In this document: positions 7,945-15,946 of the stretch, one piece after another
Position numbering within the stretch: the stretch's first letter is position 1
Layout of the letters: each line of letters starts with the position of its first letter
NCBI RefSeq assembly: GCF_017310035.1
Contig: NZ_CP022296.1
Span: 1,364,001 to 1,428,000 of the forward strand
Direction of reading: 5' to 3'
Length of the DNA stretch: 64,000 bases
From: Nocardioides sp. S5
Lineage (GTDB): Bacteria; Actinomycetota; Actinomycetes; Propionibacteriales; Nocardioidaceae
Made by a program: the position numbers and the translations under genes
Notes under the pieces: model-generated
What the model saw: the letters and a program-made list of their open reading frames with translations, nothing else
Databases searched by the model: none
Told to the model about the DNA's origin: nothing

Positions 7945-9537
7945 TCAGGCCGCGTCGGTGGTCGCGTCGGTCTCGACGGCCTCGGCCTCGTCGTCGGTGG
8001 CGCTGTCGTCGCTCGGCTCCTCGCCCATCAGCAGCCGCTCGACGTCGCTGGGCTGGTAGCCCCACTCCATGAGCGCGGCAAGCACGCGGGCGTCCCACTG
8101 GCTCGGGTTGCGCCACGTGTGTTTGCCGATCGAGTCCTCCCACGCCGCGACGACGGCGGCGAGGGTGGTCATGATCGCGCCCTTGGGGCTGGTGGCCCGC
8201 GTCGCGATCCTGTGGCACTCCTCGTAGCCCGCGCCGTAGTAGCCGCTAGGAACGTCGATGCCGAGCAGGCCGAACAGCCTCGGGTGCCGGTGGTCCATGG
8301 CCTTGCTCAGCGTGTGGTGGCCGGTGACGACGGCCTCGCAGATCAGGGCCTCGGCACCCTTCGGCGCAGTCTTGCGGGCCACGAACGTACTCAGCCACTC
8401 CCGGCGCACGGTCTCGGCGCTGGCCCAGACCTTGTTGTTCGCGATGACCCGGCGGCGCTCCTGGCGGCGGGCCTCAGCCTCGGCCTCGTCGGCGGAGTCG
8501 GTCCCCGGGTCGTGAGCCTCGGCGTCGTCGCCCTGGTCGTCGTCGGTGCGACCGACCCGGCTCCGGTGGACGAGTCCGCTGGCCTCGATGTCGGTGACCA
8601 CCCACAACAGCCGGTAGACCTTCACCGGCTCGGCGTACTCGTCGTCGTCGCCGTCATCCTCGCCCTCGGTGGCCTCCGGCTCGGGGTACTCCCAGTCCTC
8701 GGTGACGATCACCGCGACGCCGGAAAGGTTCGGCCACTCCTCGATCGGCACCGGCTCGCCCTCGGGGGTGCGCATGTCCTCCAGCACCAGCGACCCGTCC
8801 GCCTCGTCGGCCTCCTGCGCGGACAACACTGGCAGTCCCTCGGCCCGCAGCCGCTCGACCTCGGCGGCGTACGCCTCGCGCTCGGCGGCTTCGTCGCGCA
8901 GCTTCTGGGCGACATGCTCGATCGAGTCGCCCCAGCGGGTGGTCCGTGCACGCTCCAGGCGCTCGGCGGCGTCGGGGTCGTGCTCGAACTCGGCGAAGAT
9001 CGCGGCCTCTTGGAGAGTCAGGTCGCCAGACTCCAGCCGGTTGCGGGTCTGGTCGGCCTTGGAGACCGCCAGGGCGGCGTTCACGGTCGGGCGGTCGATG
9101 GAGGTCCGCTTGGCGATCTGCGCGGCGCTCACACCGATCAGGGCCAACTGCTCGACGCCCGCAACGATCTCGGTCTCGCGCATCCCGGCGCGGTGGATGT
9201 TCTCGACCATCTGGTCCCCGATGCGGTCGGCGTCGTCGGGCAAGGGGACGACGCGGGCTGGGATGAGCCCGGTTGGGGTGCCGACCTCGGCGGCGGTGAC
9301 GGTGCGGCGCTGGCCGCGCAGCAGGACGTACTGCCCGTCCTCGTTGCGGTAGACAGTCACGGCCTCCAGCACGCCGCGCTCCTTGATCGACTTGCGGAAC
9401 TCTTTGTGGTCGGCGCGCAGGTCGGTGCGGACGTTGCTGCCGATGATGATGTCGGCGGGGTCCAGGTGCAGGAACTCCTCGGCCTCGGTGGCCTCGCCAG
9501 CGGGGGTGTCGATGGGGGTCTGGATGGTGTCGGTCAT
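7945..9537 (-). CDS. parB: ParB/Spo0J-like partition protein
   Basis: The product is 530 residues from ATG 9537, preceded by GGAGGAC. The N-terminal ParB nuclease-like box is clear (SNVRTDL near residue 34, LLRGQRR near 72, ENIHRAGM near 112). A helix-turn-helix follows (GVSAAQIAKRTSIDRPTV, about 134-151). The C-terminal half is long and acidic (DDGDDDEY, many Asp/Glu), unlike short chromosomal ParB, and resembles large ParB-like proteins of actinobacterial plasmids. No ParA gene is visible in the window, so a partition role is inferred only from the domain; a regulatory role is also possible. Confidence 0.85.
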   Translation of the reverse strand: MTDTIQTPIDTPAGEATEAEEFLHLDPADIIIGSNVRTDLRADHKEFRKSIKERGVLEAVTVYRNEDGQYVLLRGQRRTVTAAEVGTPTGLIPARVVPLPDDADRIGDQMVENIHRAGMRETEIVAGVEQLALIGVSAAQIAKRTSIDRPTVNAALAVSKADQTRNRLESGDLTLQEAAIFAEFEHDPDAAERLERARTTRWGDSIEHVAQKLRDEAAEREAYAAEVERLRAEGLPVLSAQEADEADGSLVLEDMRTPEGEPVPIEEWPNLSGVAVIVTEDWEYPEPEATEGEDDGDDDEYAEPVKVYRLLWVVTDIEASGLVHRSRVGRTDDDQGDDAEAHDPGTDSADEAEAEARRQERRRVIANNKVWASAETVRREWLSTFVARKTAPKGAEALICEAVVTGHHTLSKAMDHRHPRLFGLLGIDVPSGYYGAGYEECHRIATRATSPKGAIMTTLAAVVAAWEDSIGKHTWRNPSQWDARVLAALMEWGYQPSDVERLLMGEEPSDDSATDDEAEAVETDATTDAA

Positions 9538-9552
9538 GCGGCTGTCCTCCGT

Positions 9553-9571
9553 GAGTAGAATAGAAAGAACT
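9553..9571 (+). promoter_or_regulatory. AT-rich promoter motif, copy C (inverted)
   Basis: GAATAGAAAGAACT on the plus strand, 16 bases upstream of the parB start. The core matches copies A and B but lies in the opposite orientation relative to the downstream minus-strand gene. An operator fits this better than a -10/-35 element. Confidence 0.5.
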
Positions 9572-9847
9572 GACAGGGCTAAGCCTGCCAGTGGGAGCCG
9601 ACGCCTACCCGCCCTCGGGCCGGACCTGTGGAGAGGTGGGCGCGTCTCCGATGGTGGGGATAACCCGCCCGCGTAGGCGCGGCCTCGGCTGCGGCGTCGC
9701 GGCGCGGCTGCGCCCCTCGGAGCTTGAAAGCGGAAGGAAACGCGGGACGGTGAGAACAGTTGCGCAGGGCCCCGGCCGGGAATGCAGCGGCGTTGGTGTT
9801 AGCCGTAGCAGCCGGGCGCCGGCGGACGAGACCAGGGGAGTGACGAG
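9572..9847. other. Intergenic region between divergent parB and the 9848 gene
   Basis: There is no convincing gene. Short frames exist on both strands but lack recognisable content. The segment must hold the promoter of the plus-strand gene at 9848, whose ribosome-binding site is AGGGGAG. Confidence 0.4.
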
Positions 9848-10306
9848 GTGACGAGCCAGACCACGATCCCGGTCGGGATCTACTGGAAGCCCGGGGTGTG
9901 GGACCTCGCCCGATCGGCGTACATCGCGGACCTGGACACCGACCCAGACTCACCAGGTGCCTTCGTCGGGTGGCTCGCTCAGGCGCTCGAGCTGCATGCC
10001 CGCCGAGCGCCTCAGCAGCGCGCCGACCTTGCTGCGGTCGCCGAACGCCACCGCGCGCAGGTGAGCACGCGGAAGAGCTTCAGCAAGAAGCACGACCTGC
10101 CCGCCTCGACGATCGAGGCGGTCGAGGACGCGATCGTCACCGACCGCCAGGAGCTCGGGCGCGCCATCGGTCGCTCGGCTTTCGCCCTGGAGGCGGTCAT
10201 CGCGGCCGCCCACGAAGCACGCCGACGCCTGGGCCGCGAACTGCCCCCGCCTCCGCAGAAGCTCAGCAACCGACCGCCGCGGCGCCGGCCGGCACACTTC
10301 AGCTGA
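9848..10306 (+). CDS. Hypothetical plasmid protein, 152 residues
   Basis: The GTG start at 9848 follows AGGGGAGTGACGAG. The protein is soluble, helical and basic at its C-terminus (PPPPQKLSNRPPRRRP). It begins TTIPVGIYWKPGVWDLARSAYIAD, a pattern I associate only loosely with small actinobacterial plasmid proteins. It is divergent from parB and followed by a good terminator hairpin at 10401, so it is probably monocistronic. No function can be assigned. Confidence 0.65.
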   Translation: MTSQTTIPVGIYWKPGVWDLARSAYIADLDTDPDSPGAFVGWLAQALELHARRAPQQRADLAAVAERHRAQVSTRKSFSKKHDLPASTIEAVEDAIVTDRQELGRAIGRSAFALEAVIAAAHEARRRLGRELPPPPQKLSNRPPRRRPAHFS

Positions 10307-10400
10307 CCTCGGGTCGGCTCGGGTCGCTCGAGCTCGGCCGGTCGGTCGGTCGGGCCAATCTTGTCGAAAGCGGTCCGTTGTGTCGGCGGCCGCGGCTCGC

Positions 10401-10434
10401 GCCCCGATCCGGTACCCGAGAGCCGGATCGGGGC
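10401..10434 (+). terminator. Rho-independent-type terminator
   Basis: GCCCCGATCCGG and CCGGATCGGGGC are perfect 12-base arms with a 10-base loop, followed by CTTCTG. It lies 95 bases after the gene at 9848-10306 and before the next promoter motif. Confidence 0.7.
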
Positions 10435-10496
10435 CTTCTGCTGCCCGGGGTCCTCGGGCCACGTGCGCCGGCACTGATCGCCCCGGGCCTCTGGTC

Positions 10497-10513
10497 CACC
10501 TAGGTGACTGCGG
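10497..10513 (+). promoter_or_regulatory. CCTAGGTGACTG motif, copy 2
   Basis: CACCTAGGTGACTGCGG contains the self-complementary core CACCTAGGTG and extends the shared motif by CGG, as before ssb. It lies 37 bases upstream of the secreted-protein start, essentially the same distance as copy 1 from its gene (38 bases). The constant spacing supports a promoter or operator role. Confidence 0.6.
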
Positions 10514-10549
10514 AACGGTACGCGTCCTGCCTGAGCCTAGGACGAGCGC

Positions 10550-10966
10550 ATGTCGACACCACCCAACCGCGGGCACCGCGGCGCAGCTGCCAGGGCCGCA
10601 TTGCTCACCGTCCTCGGGATTCTGGCGTCGGCGCTGTTGCTGGCGCCGGCCGCACCGGCGGCCGCGGCCGAACCCGTCGAGGACATGGGCTGCCGCATGG
10701 TCATCTGGACCGCGGACAGCGTCTTCGACACCTCCTACGACCACTCCGGGATGCGACACACGTTCCGCGGCTGCATGGTCAAGCGGGGCTGGTCGACCAA
10801 GGCCTACCGTGCGCTCAAGAACCGGCAGGGGCGACTCAACAGCCACCTCAGCAGCTCGGAGTGCAGGGTCGGGGACTACCACCTGTCCGGCGTCAAGCGC
10901 ACGACCTACATGGGCATCCGCGTCGTGGTCTTCAAGTACCGCTTCGACTACCTAGTGCCCTGCTGA
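10550..10966 (+). CDS. Secreted cysteine-containing small protein
   Basis: The product is 138 residues. The N-terminus is a typical signal peptide: basic start, hydrophobic core (LLTVLGILASALLLAP) and an AAA-type cleavage region near residue 40. The mature part of about 98 residues has four cysteines (GCRMV, GCMVK, ECRVG and the C-terminal residue), so two disulfides are likely. Nothing identifies an enzyme. It lies under the same motif as ssb on the plasmid backbone; surface exclusion, mating contact or an envelope role are possible but unproven. Confidence 0.7.
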   Translation: MSTPPNRGHRGAAARAALLTVLGILASALLLAPAAPAAAAEPVEDMGCRMVIWTADSVFDTSYDHSGMRHTFRGCMVKRGWSTKAYRALKNRQGRLNSHLSSSECRVGDYHLSGVKRTTYMGIRVVVFKYRFDYLVPC

Positions 10967-11034
10967 GAGCGGCCGACCCCGACCGCCGCCGAAGTGATTT
11001 CCGCCGAGGTGATCGCTGCCGGGGACCGTTCCGA

Positions 11035-11082
11035 CCTAGGTGACTGCGGGACCGATCCGCAACGTCTCGCAGTCACCTAGGA
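11035..11082 (+). promoter_or_regulatory. Inverted repeat overlapping the ssb ribosome-binding site
   Basis: CCTAGGTGACTGCG (11035-11048) and CGCAGTCACCTAGG (11069-11082) are perfect 14-base arms with a 20-base loop. The right arm runs into AGGAGG, the ribosome-binding site for ATG 11090. In RNA the hairpin would hide part of that site; as DNA it is a strong dyad operator. Each arm equals the motif found upstream of two other plasmid genes. Confidence 0.75.
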
Positions 11083-11089
11083 GGAAGCA

Positions 11090-11482
11090 ATGTCAACCAC
11101 CGTCACCTTCGCCGGCAACCTCGTCGAGGACCCGGAGTTGCTCTACACCCGCGAGGGCAAGCCGTTCGTGAGCTGCCGGGTCCTGGTGAACCGCCGGGTC
11201 CAGAACGACGAGGGGGAGTGGGTCAACGACGAGCCCATGCCGCACAACGTCAAGGTCTACGGATCCGCCGCCACCCACGTCCACGACAGCTGCGGCTCCG
11301 GGGACCCGATCTTCGTGCATGGCCTCGAGCGCACCGAGAGCTGGCCGGCCAAGGAGACCGGCGAGAAGCGCACCAAGAACGTCGTGGTCGTCGACAACCG
11401 CTTCGGCGAGGTCGGCATCTCGCTCAGGTACGTCTCCGCCCGGATCGAGCGTGCCGAGCGCGCCGCGTCGCAGGCCGGCTGA
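11090..11482 (+). CDS. ssb: Single-stranded DNA-binding protein
   Basis: The product is 130 residues from ATG 11090 with AGGAGG at 4-5 bases. The OB-fold pattern is clear: TVTFAGNLVEDPEL at the start, a central PHNVKVYGSAA segment and a C-terminal strand with basic residues. It is shorter than chromosomal SSB and lacks the Gly-rich linker and acidic DDIPF-type tail, ending AERAASQAG. The tail normally recruits repair proteins, so this plasmid copy probably only coats single-stranded DNA during transfer or replication. It may be controlled by the dyad at its ribosome-binding site. The DUF4192 gene follows after 17 bases. Confidence 0.88.
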   Translation: MSTTVTFAGNLVEDPELLYTREGKPFVSCRVLVNRRVQNDEGEWVNDEPMPHNVKVYGSAATHVHDSCGSGDPIFVHGLERTESWPAKETGEKRTKNVVVVDNRFGEVGISLRYVSARIERAERAASQAG

Positions 11483-11499
11483 GGGCGGGGTCGGGCCCG

Positions 11500-12534
11500 A
11501 TGGACCTCGTCGTTCAGTCCCCGGACGAACTGCTCGCCGCAGTGCCCCACGTCCTCGGGTTCAAGCCCGAGGAGTCGATCATCCTGGTCCCCTTCGGGCC
11601 AGGTCTCCCGATCAGCCGCGTCGACCTGCCCAAGACGGCGCGGGACCGGGAGGAGGTCTGGGACGCGATCGGAGGCGTCTACGGACGGCACGCCCAACCC
11701 GGCGCGCGAGTCGACATCGTGTGCATCACCGAGGACCGCCGCAACGCCGAGCTGGCCAGCCAGCACCTGTCCACCCACCTGGACACCGTCGGCATCACCA
11801 CGCACCTGAGATTGTGGGCCGACGGCGAGCGCTGGCGCGAGTTCAACACCGGCGCCACCGGCCTGCAGACCCAGGCGGCCGCCGAGCGGATCGCCGCGAA
11901 GACCGTTCTGACCGGCGCTGTCCAGCCCGCCGCTAATCGGGCCTCCCTGGCAGCGTCCCTGGTCGGAGACCGTGAGCTGCTCGCCCAGGTCCTCCCTGAG
12001 GCGCGGGCCGCGGCAGTCACGCGCAGCCCCAGCGGCGAGCGCGAGTGGGCCCTGGACCGACTCGAGCAGTTCCACGCAGACGGCAACCGCGTCTCCGACG
12101 TCGACGGCGCTCGGATGCTCGTGGCCCTGGAGACCGTCAGCACCCGAGACGCGCTCTGGGAGGACATGAGCACCCAGAACACTGCCTCCCACGTCACCCT
12201 GTGGACTGACCTCACGCGGCGTGCGCCGGACGATGTGCGCGCGGCGCCGGCCTCGATGCTCGGCTTCGCCAGCTGGCTGCGCGGCGACGGGGCACGTGCC
12301 TGGTGCGCACTCGACGAGGTGCCGGCCGACCGGCCCTACTCCATGGCCGCCATCGTCGCTTCGGCGCTGCAGAACGGCCTGCATCCCCGGGAGTGGGAGC
12401 GCCACCAGGCGCAGATGCGCGAGGTCGTCACCGAGCTCGACGAGTCGTTCGTTCCGAAGCCACCCGGCCACCACAGCCAGCGGGACGCCCCACGGGCTCA
12501 ACCTGCCACCGACCGGCCCGCTCCCGGCCGCTGA
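11500..12534 (+). CDS. DUF4192 family protein
   Basis: The product is 344 residues from ATG 11500. The N-terminus (SPDELLAAVPHVLGFKPEES, then SIILVPFG) is the signature of DUF4192, a widespread actinobacterial family of unknown biochemical function. The C-terminal region carries the usual LGFASWLRGDGARAWCALD motif. It starts 17 bases after ssb and is followed closely by two further small genes, forming an ssb-DUF4192-small-gene transcription unit. Confidence 0.82.
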   Translation: MDLVVQSPDELLAAVPHVLGFKPEESIILVPFGPGLPISRVDLPKTARDREEVWDAIGGVYGRHAQPGARVDIVCITEDRRNAELASQHLSTHLDTVGITTHLRLWADGERWREFNTGATGLQTQAAAERIAAKTVLTGAVQPAANRASLAASLVGDRELLAQVLPEARAAAVTRSPSGEREWALDRLEQFHADGNRVSDVDGARMLVALETVSTRDALWEDMSTQNTASHVTLWTDLTRRAPDDVRAAPASMLGFASWLRGDGARAWCALDEVPADRPYSMAAIVASALQNGLHPREWERHQAQMREVVTELDESFVPKPPGHHSQRDAPRAQPATDRPAPGR

Positions 12535-12547
12535 GGAGGACCCGACG

Positions 12548-12709
12548 ATGGACGAGCACGACGACACCCCCGAGCCGCAGCAGCAGAGTGTCACCGAGCG
12601 CCAGTTGCGCCGCCTGGTCGTGCCGGCACCTGCCGCGTGCGACCCCAGCAAGCGCATCGACGTCATGCATGAACTCGACCTCGACCTGCTGCGGGGAGGT
12701 CTCGCGTGA
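12548..12709 (+). CDS. 53-residue hypothetical protein
   Basis: ATG at 12548 follows GAGGAGGA at a good distance. The product is a short acidic-then-basic protein (DDTPEPQQQSVTERQLRRLVV) with no recognised domain. Its stop overlaps the start of the next gene (GTGAT), indicating translational coupling in the ssb operon. Confidence 0.6.
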   Translation: MDEHDDTPEPQQQSVTERQLRRLVVPAPAACDPSKRIDVMHELDLDLLRGGLA

Positions 12710-13027
12710 TCGGCACGCAGTACGAGCTGGAGGCCGACCGGCTGGCCCGGGTGCGGCTCGGCTGCACCATCGAGCCCGGCGACCTTCACGTGACCGGGCT
12801 GGTCAGCGAGGTCGGCGCCGGCAAGGTCCTCGACTACATCGGGGCGGCGGCCGACGGCGAGAGCCACTGGGCCTTCTCGATCGGCCAAGAGCTCACCCAC
12901 GTCGACCCCAGCCGGGTCCTCGATCAGCGCCGCCGACCGTTGCACCCGATTCCTGGTCCACAGCGACGCCGAGTGGCCCGAGCAGCTCGGTGCGCTCCGC
13001 GACGCCGGCGCATCACACCAGACTTAA
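12706..13027 (+). pseudogene. Hypothetical plasmid gene with a +1 frameshift
   Basis: From GTG 12706 the frame encodes about 72 sensible residues (IGTQYELEADRLARVRLG... to HVDPSRVL). Beyond about 12921 coding sense continues in the next frame (SAADRCTRFLVHSDAEWPEQ...) to TAA at 13025. Removing one base near 12921 restores a protein of about 106 residues. The gene ends two bases before the left end of the first ISL3 element, so the IS did not truncate it. The family is unknown; the shift may be decay or a sequencing error. Confidence 0.5.
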
Positions 13028-13029
13028 CC

Positions 13030-14468
13030 GGCTCATCCCAATCGGGGGTGTAGAAGTTGGGGTCTGAAGCCGCCGGTCTCGAGCAGGCTTCGGGCGATGT
13101 AGTTGGTCAGGTTGCGGAACCCGAGTGCGGAGCCGCGCAGGTGTTCGAGCCGTCCGTTGAGCGCCTCGGTCGGCCCGTTGCTGGTGCCGGGTCGTTCGAA
13201 GTAGGCGAGCACGTCAGCGGCTCGCTTCTTCAGGGTCCGGCCCAGGGTGGTGAGCTCGGTGAGCACCTTGGGGACGCCGGCGCTGAGGTCGGTGATCAGC
13301 TTCTCCGTGAGCTCGCGGCCACGTTGCCGGTCCTCGTGGCGATAGGCGGCGATCATGCGCTGGTAGACACCCCAGGTCGCCTCGACCTCGACGTGAGCGT
13401 CATCAACGAACAGCGCGCGTAGCCTGTCGCTCTGCTTGTCGGTGAGCAGGTCCGCGCCGGTGTGCAGCGTGGGCCGCGACTTGTAGAGCGGGTCGTCCCT
13501 GAACCCACGGTGCCCGTGGATCGCGAGTTGGACCCGGCGCCGGCACCTGTCGAGGGCGTCACCGGCCAAGCGCACGACGTGGAAGGGATCCATCACCGTG
13601 ACCGCGTCCGGGATCTCCTCTGCAGCGGCGGTCTTGAACCCGGTGAAGCCGTCCATCGCGACCACCTCGACCGCGTCACGGAAGGCGTCGTCGCGGTCGG
13701 CGAGCCAGGTCTTGAACGCCGCCTTCGACCGGCCCTCGACCATGTCCAGCAGCCTTGCTGGGCCGGCGCCATCGCGGACCGGGGTGAGGTCGATGATCAC
13801 GGTGACGTACTTGTCGCCACGCCTGGTGTGGCGCCAGACGTGCTCATCGACGCCAATGACCTTCACGCCCTCGAACCGCGTGGGGTCGTTGATCAGCAGC
13901 CGCTTGCCTTCGGCCAGGACCGCGTTGTTGGCGGTGTCCCACGCGACCCCGAGTCCCTCGGCGACACGGGCGACGGTGAGGTGTGCGACCACGATCCCTT
14001 CCAGCGCCCACCGCAGCCCGGTGCGCGAGAGCTTCGCGCGTGGCTCCGCCGCGGCGCTGGTGTCTTGGCGCCACACGTGTCCGCAGTCGGCACAGCGGTA
14101 GCGGCGCACTACAACTTCCAGCACGGTCGGTCGCCAGCCCAGCGGCTCGTGGGCCAACCGCCGGATCACGGTGTCACGAGCAGCGCCTTCGCTGCCGCAC
14201 CGTCGGCACCACTGATCTGGTTCCACCACGCGGCACGCGAGGACCGCACGATCCGGTTCAAGTCGTTGCCCGGTCACGCTCAGACCGAGGCCGTCGAGTC
14301 GAGCGAAGGCGGTCAGGTCAGGGCGGCCGAAGCCGGCCGGCGGGGTAGCGTCGAACACGTCGAGGTCTTTCGGATGGATGGCGTAGGAACCTCCGTCGTC
14401 GGGAGACCTCGACGTCTATCTGCGGACCGACGCGCCCGGCCGACCTACACCGTCATCTGGGAAGACCC
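13030..14468 (-). mobile_element. ISL3-family insertion sequence, copy 1
   Basis: Imperfect terminal inverted repeats bracket the transposase. The left end begins GGCTCATCCCAATCGGGGG and the right end, read inward, begins GGGTCTTCCCAGATGACGG; both continue GTGTAG. No matching 8-base target duplication is seen, because the right end abuts a second ISL3 element after five bases. Confidence 0.85.
13033..14358 (-). CDS. ISL3-family transposase
   Basis: The product is 441 residues. It has an N-terminal zinc-binding module (CRRCGSEG and CADCGHVW), a helix-turn-helix region (LTVARVAEGLGVAWDTAN) and the DDE domain with VIGVDEHVWRHT, VAMDGFTGFK and the C-terminal NGRLEHLRGSALGFRNL. Length and motifs are those of full-length ISL3 transposases, so this copy looks active. 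The neighbouring ISL3 transposase is clearly related but diverged; the two are not copies of one another. Confidence 0.92.
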   Translation of the reverse strand: MFDATPPAGFGRPDLTAFARLDGLGLSVTGQRLEPDRAVLACRVVEPDQWCRRCGSEGAARDTVIRRLAHEPLGWRPTVLEVVVRRYRCADCGHVWRQDTSAAAEPRAKLSRTGLRWALEGIVVAHLTVARVAEGLGVAWDTANNAVLAEGKRLLINDPTRFEGVKVIGVDEHVWRHTRRGDKYVTVIIDLTPVRDGAGPARLLDMVEGRSKAAFKTWLADRDDAFRDAVEVVAMDGFTGFKTAAAEEIPDAVTVMDPFHVVRLAGDALDRCRRRVQLAIHGHRGFRDDPLYKSRPTLHTGADLLTDKQSDRLRALFVDDAHVEVEATWGVYQRMIAAYRHEDRQRGRELTEKLITDLSAGVPKVLTELTTLGRTLKKRAADVLAYFERPGTSNGPTEALNGRLEHLRGSALGFRNLTNYIARSLLETGGFRPQLLHPRLG

Positions 14469-14473
14469 TTGCC

Positions 14474-15897
14474 GGCTCTTCACAATTGAGGGTGTAGCCG
14501 AGGTCTGAAACCGCCGGACTCGAGCAGCGATCTAGCGATGTAGTTGGTGAGGTTGCGGAACCCGAGCGCTGAGCCGCGGAGGTGTTCGAGCCTGCCGTTG
14601 ATCGCTTCGGTCGGGCCGTTGGATGTGCCGGGCCGGTCGAAGTAGGCGAGCACGTCGTCGGCTCGCTTCTTCAGGGTCCGCCCTAGCGTGACGAGCTCGC
14701 TCAGTGCGGCCGGGACGCCGTGGCTGATCGACTCGATCAGCTTGCACATCAGCTCGCGGCCCTTGGCGCGGTCAGGTTGACGGTAGGCCGCGACCATCCG
14801 CTGATAGATCCACCAGGTCACCTCGACTTCAGCGTGATCATCGGTCGCGAACAGGGTCTCCAGGCGCGCCTTCTGCTTGTCGGTGAGCAGGCCTGCGCCG
14901 GTGTGTAGGGTCCGGCGCGCGCGGTAGAGGGGGTCGTCCTTACGGCCGCGGTTTCCGTGGATGGCTAGTTGGACCCGACGTCGGCAGCGGTCCAGCGCGT
15001 CGCCGGCCAGCCGCACGACGTGGAACGGGTCCATCACCGCGACCGCGTCGGGGAGTTCCTCGGTAGTGGCGGTCTTGAAGCCGGTGAACCCGTCCATCGC
15101 GACCACCTCTACGGCGTCGCGCCAAGACTGCTCACGTCCGGCGAGCCAGGTCTTGAACGCCTGCTTGGACCGGCCCTCGACCATTTCGAGCAGCCGTGCT
15201 GGGCCGGTGCCGTCACGGATGCCAGTGAGGTCGATGATCACGGTGACGTATTTGTCGCCACGCCTGGTGTGCCTCCACACGTGCTCGTCCACGCCGATCG
15301 CGGTGACGCCCTCGAGTCGGGCAGGGTCGTCGATCAGCACGCGCGTGCCTTCGGCGAGGACCGCGTCATTCGCGGTGTTCCACGCGACCCCGAGACCCTC
15401 GGCAACCCGGGCCACCGTCAGGTGCTGGCGCACGATGGCTTCCAGCGCCCACCGCAGCCCACGACGCGACAGCTTCGCTCGCGGCTCGGCCGCTCTGGTC
15501 GCGTCCTGGCGCCACACATGTCGACAACCGGTGCAACGGTAGCGACAGACCGTGACCAGCAACGTCGTCGGCCGCCAGCCCAACGGCTCGTGTGCAAGTT
15601 CTCGGGTCACGGTGTCGCGCGGCACGCCCTCGCAGCCGCAACGACGACACCACTGATCCGGTTCGAGGATCCGGCAGGCGAGGACAGCACGATGGGCGTC
15701 AAGGCGTTGGCCGGTGACCTCAAGGCCGAGCTCATCGAGCCGGCAAAACTTGGTCAGATCAGGGCAAGCGAAGGTAGCGTCAGACAAGTCGAGGTCTTCC
15801 AGATGGCGAGCGTCAGAACTTCCATCATCGGGAGGCCTCGACGTCTACCTGGCCACCGCCCCTACCTCAGCCGCTACACCGTCATCTGTGATGAGCC
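14474..15897 (-). mobile_element. ISL3-family insertion sequence, copy 2
   Basis: The left end GGCTCTTCACAATTGAGGG and the right end read inward GGCTCATCACAGATGACGG are inverted repeats continuing GTGTAG. Flanks CCCTTGCC and ACGTTGCC agree at 6 of 8 positions, a possible decayed 8-base duplication. It lies tandem and in the same orientation as copy 1, five bases apart. Confidence 0.85.
14480..15787 (-). CDS. ISL3-family transposase (second type)
   Basis: The product is 435 residues with the same architecture as its neighbour: CRRCGCEG and CTGCRHVW zinc module, helix-turn-helix, AIGVDEHVWRHT and VAMDGFTGFK catalytic blocks, and a C-terminal GRLEHLRGSALGFRNL. It is intact with no stops. Sequence divergence from copy 1 is spread along the protein, so the two elements arrived independently. 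Confidence 0.92.
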   Translation of the reverse strand: MSDATFACPDLTKFCRLDELGLEVTGQRLDAHRAVLACRILEPDQWCRRCGCEGVPRDTVTRELAHEPLGWRPTTLLVTVCRYRCTGCRHVWRQDATRAAEPRAKLSRRGLRWALEAIVRQHLTVARVAEGLGVAWNTANDAVLAEGTRVLIDDPARLEGVTAIGVDEHVWRHTRRGDKYVTVIIDLTGIRDGTGPARLLEMVEGRSKQAFKTWLAGREQSWRDAVEVVAMDGFTGFKTATTEELPDAVAVMDPFHVVRLAGDALDRCRRRVQLAIHGNRGRKDDPLYRARRTLHTGAGLLTDKQKARLETLFATDDHAEVEVTWWIYQRMVAAYRQPDRAKGRELMCKLIESISHGVPAALSELVTLGRTLKKRADDVLAYFDRPGTSNGPTEAINGRLEHLRGSALGFRNLTNYIARSLLESGGFRPRLHPQL

Positions 15898-15946
15898 ACG
15901 TTGCCCTCATGAACCAGCACCGAAGTGCGCAGCGGCCGGCATCCGT

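Noticed and set aside
8119..9558. Plus-strand open frame of about 480 codons opposite parB
   Set aside because: No recognisable domain and biased composition. The opposite strand has a clear ParB domain with a good ribosome-binding site.
13030..15897. A composite transposon formed by the two ISL3 elements
   Set aside because: The elements are adjacent with only five bases between them, differ in sequence and enclose no cargo.
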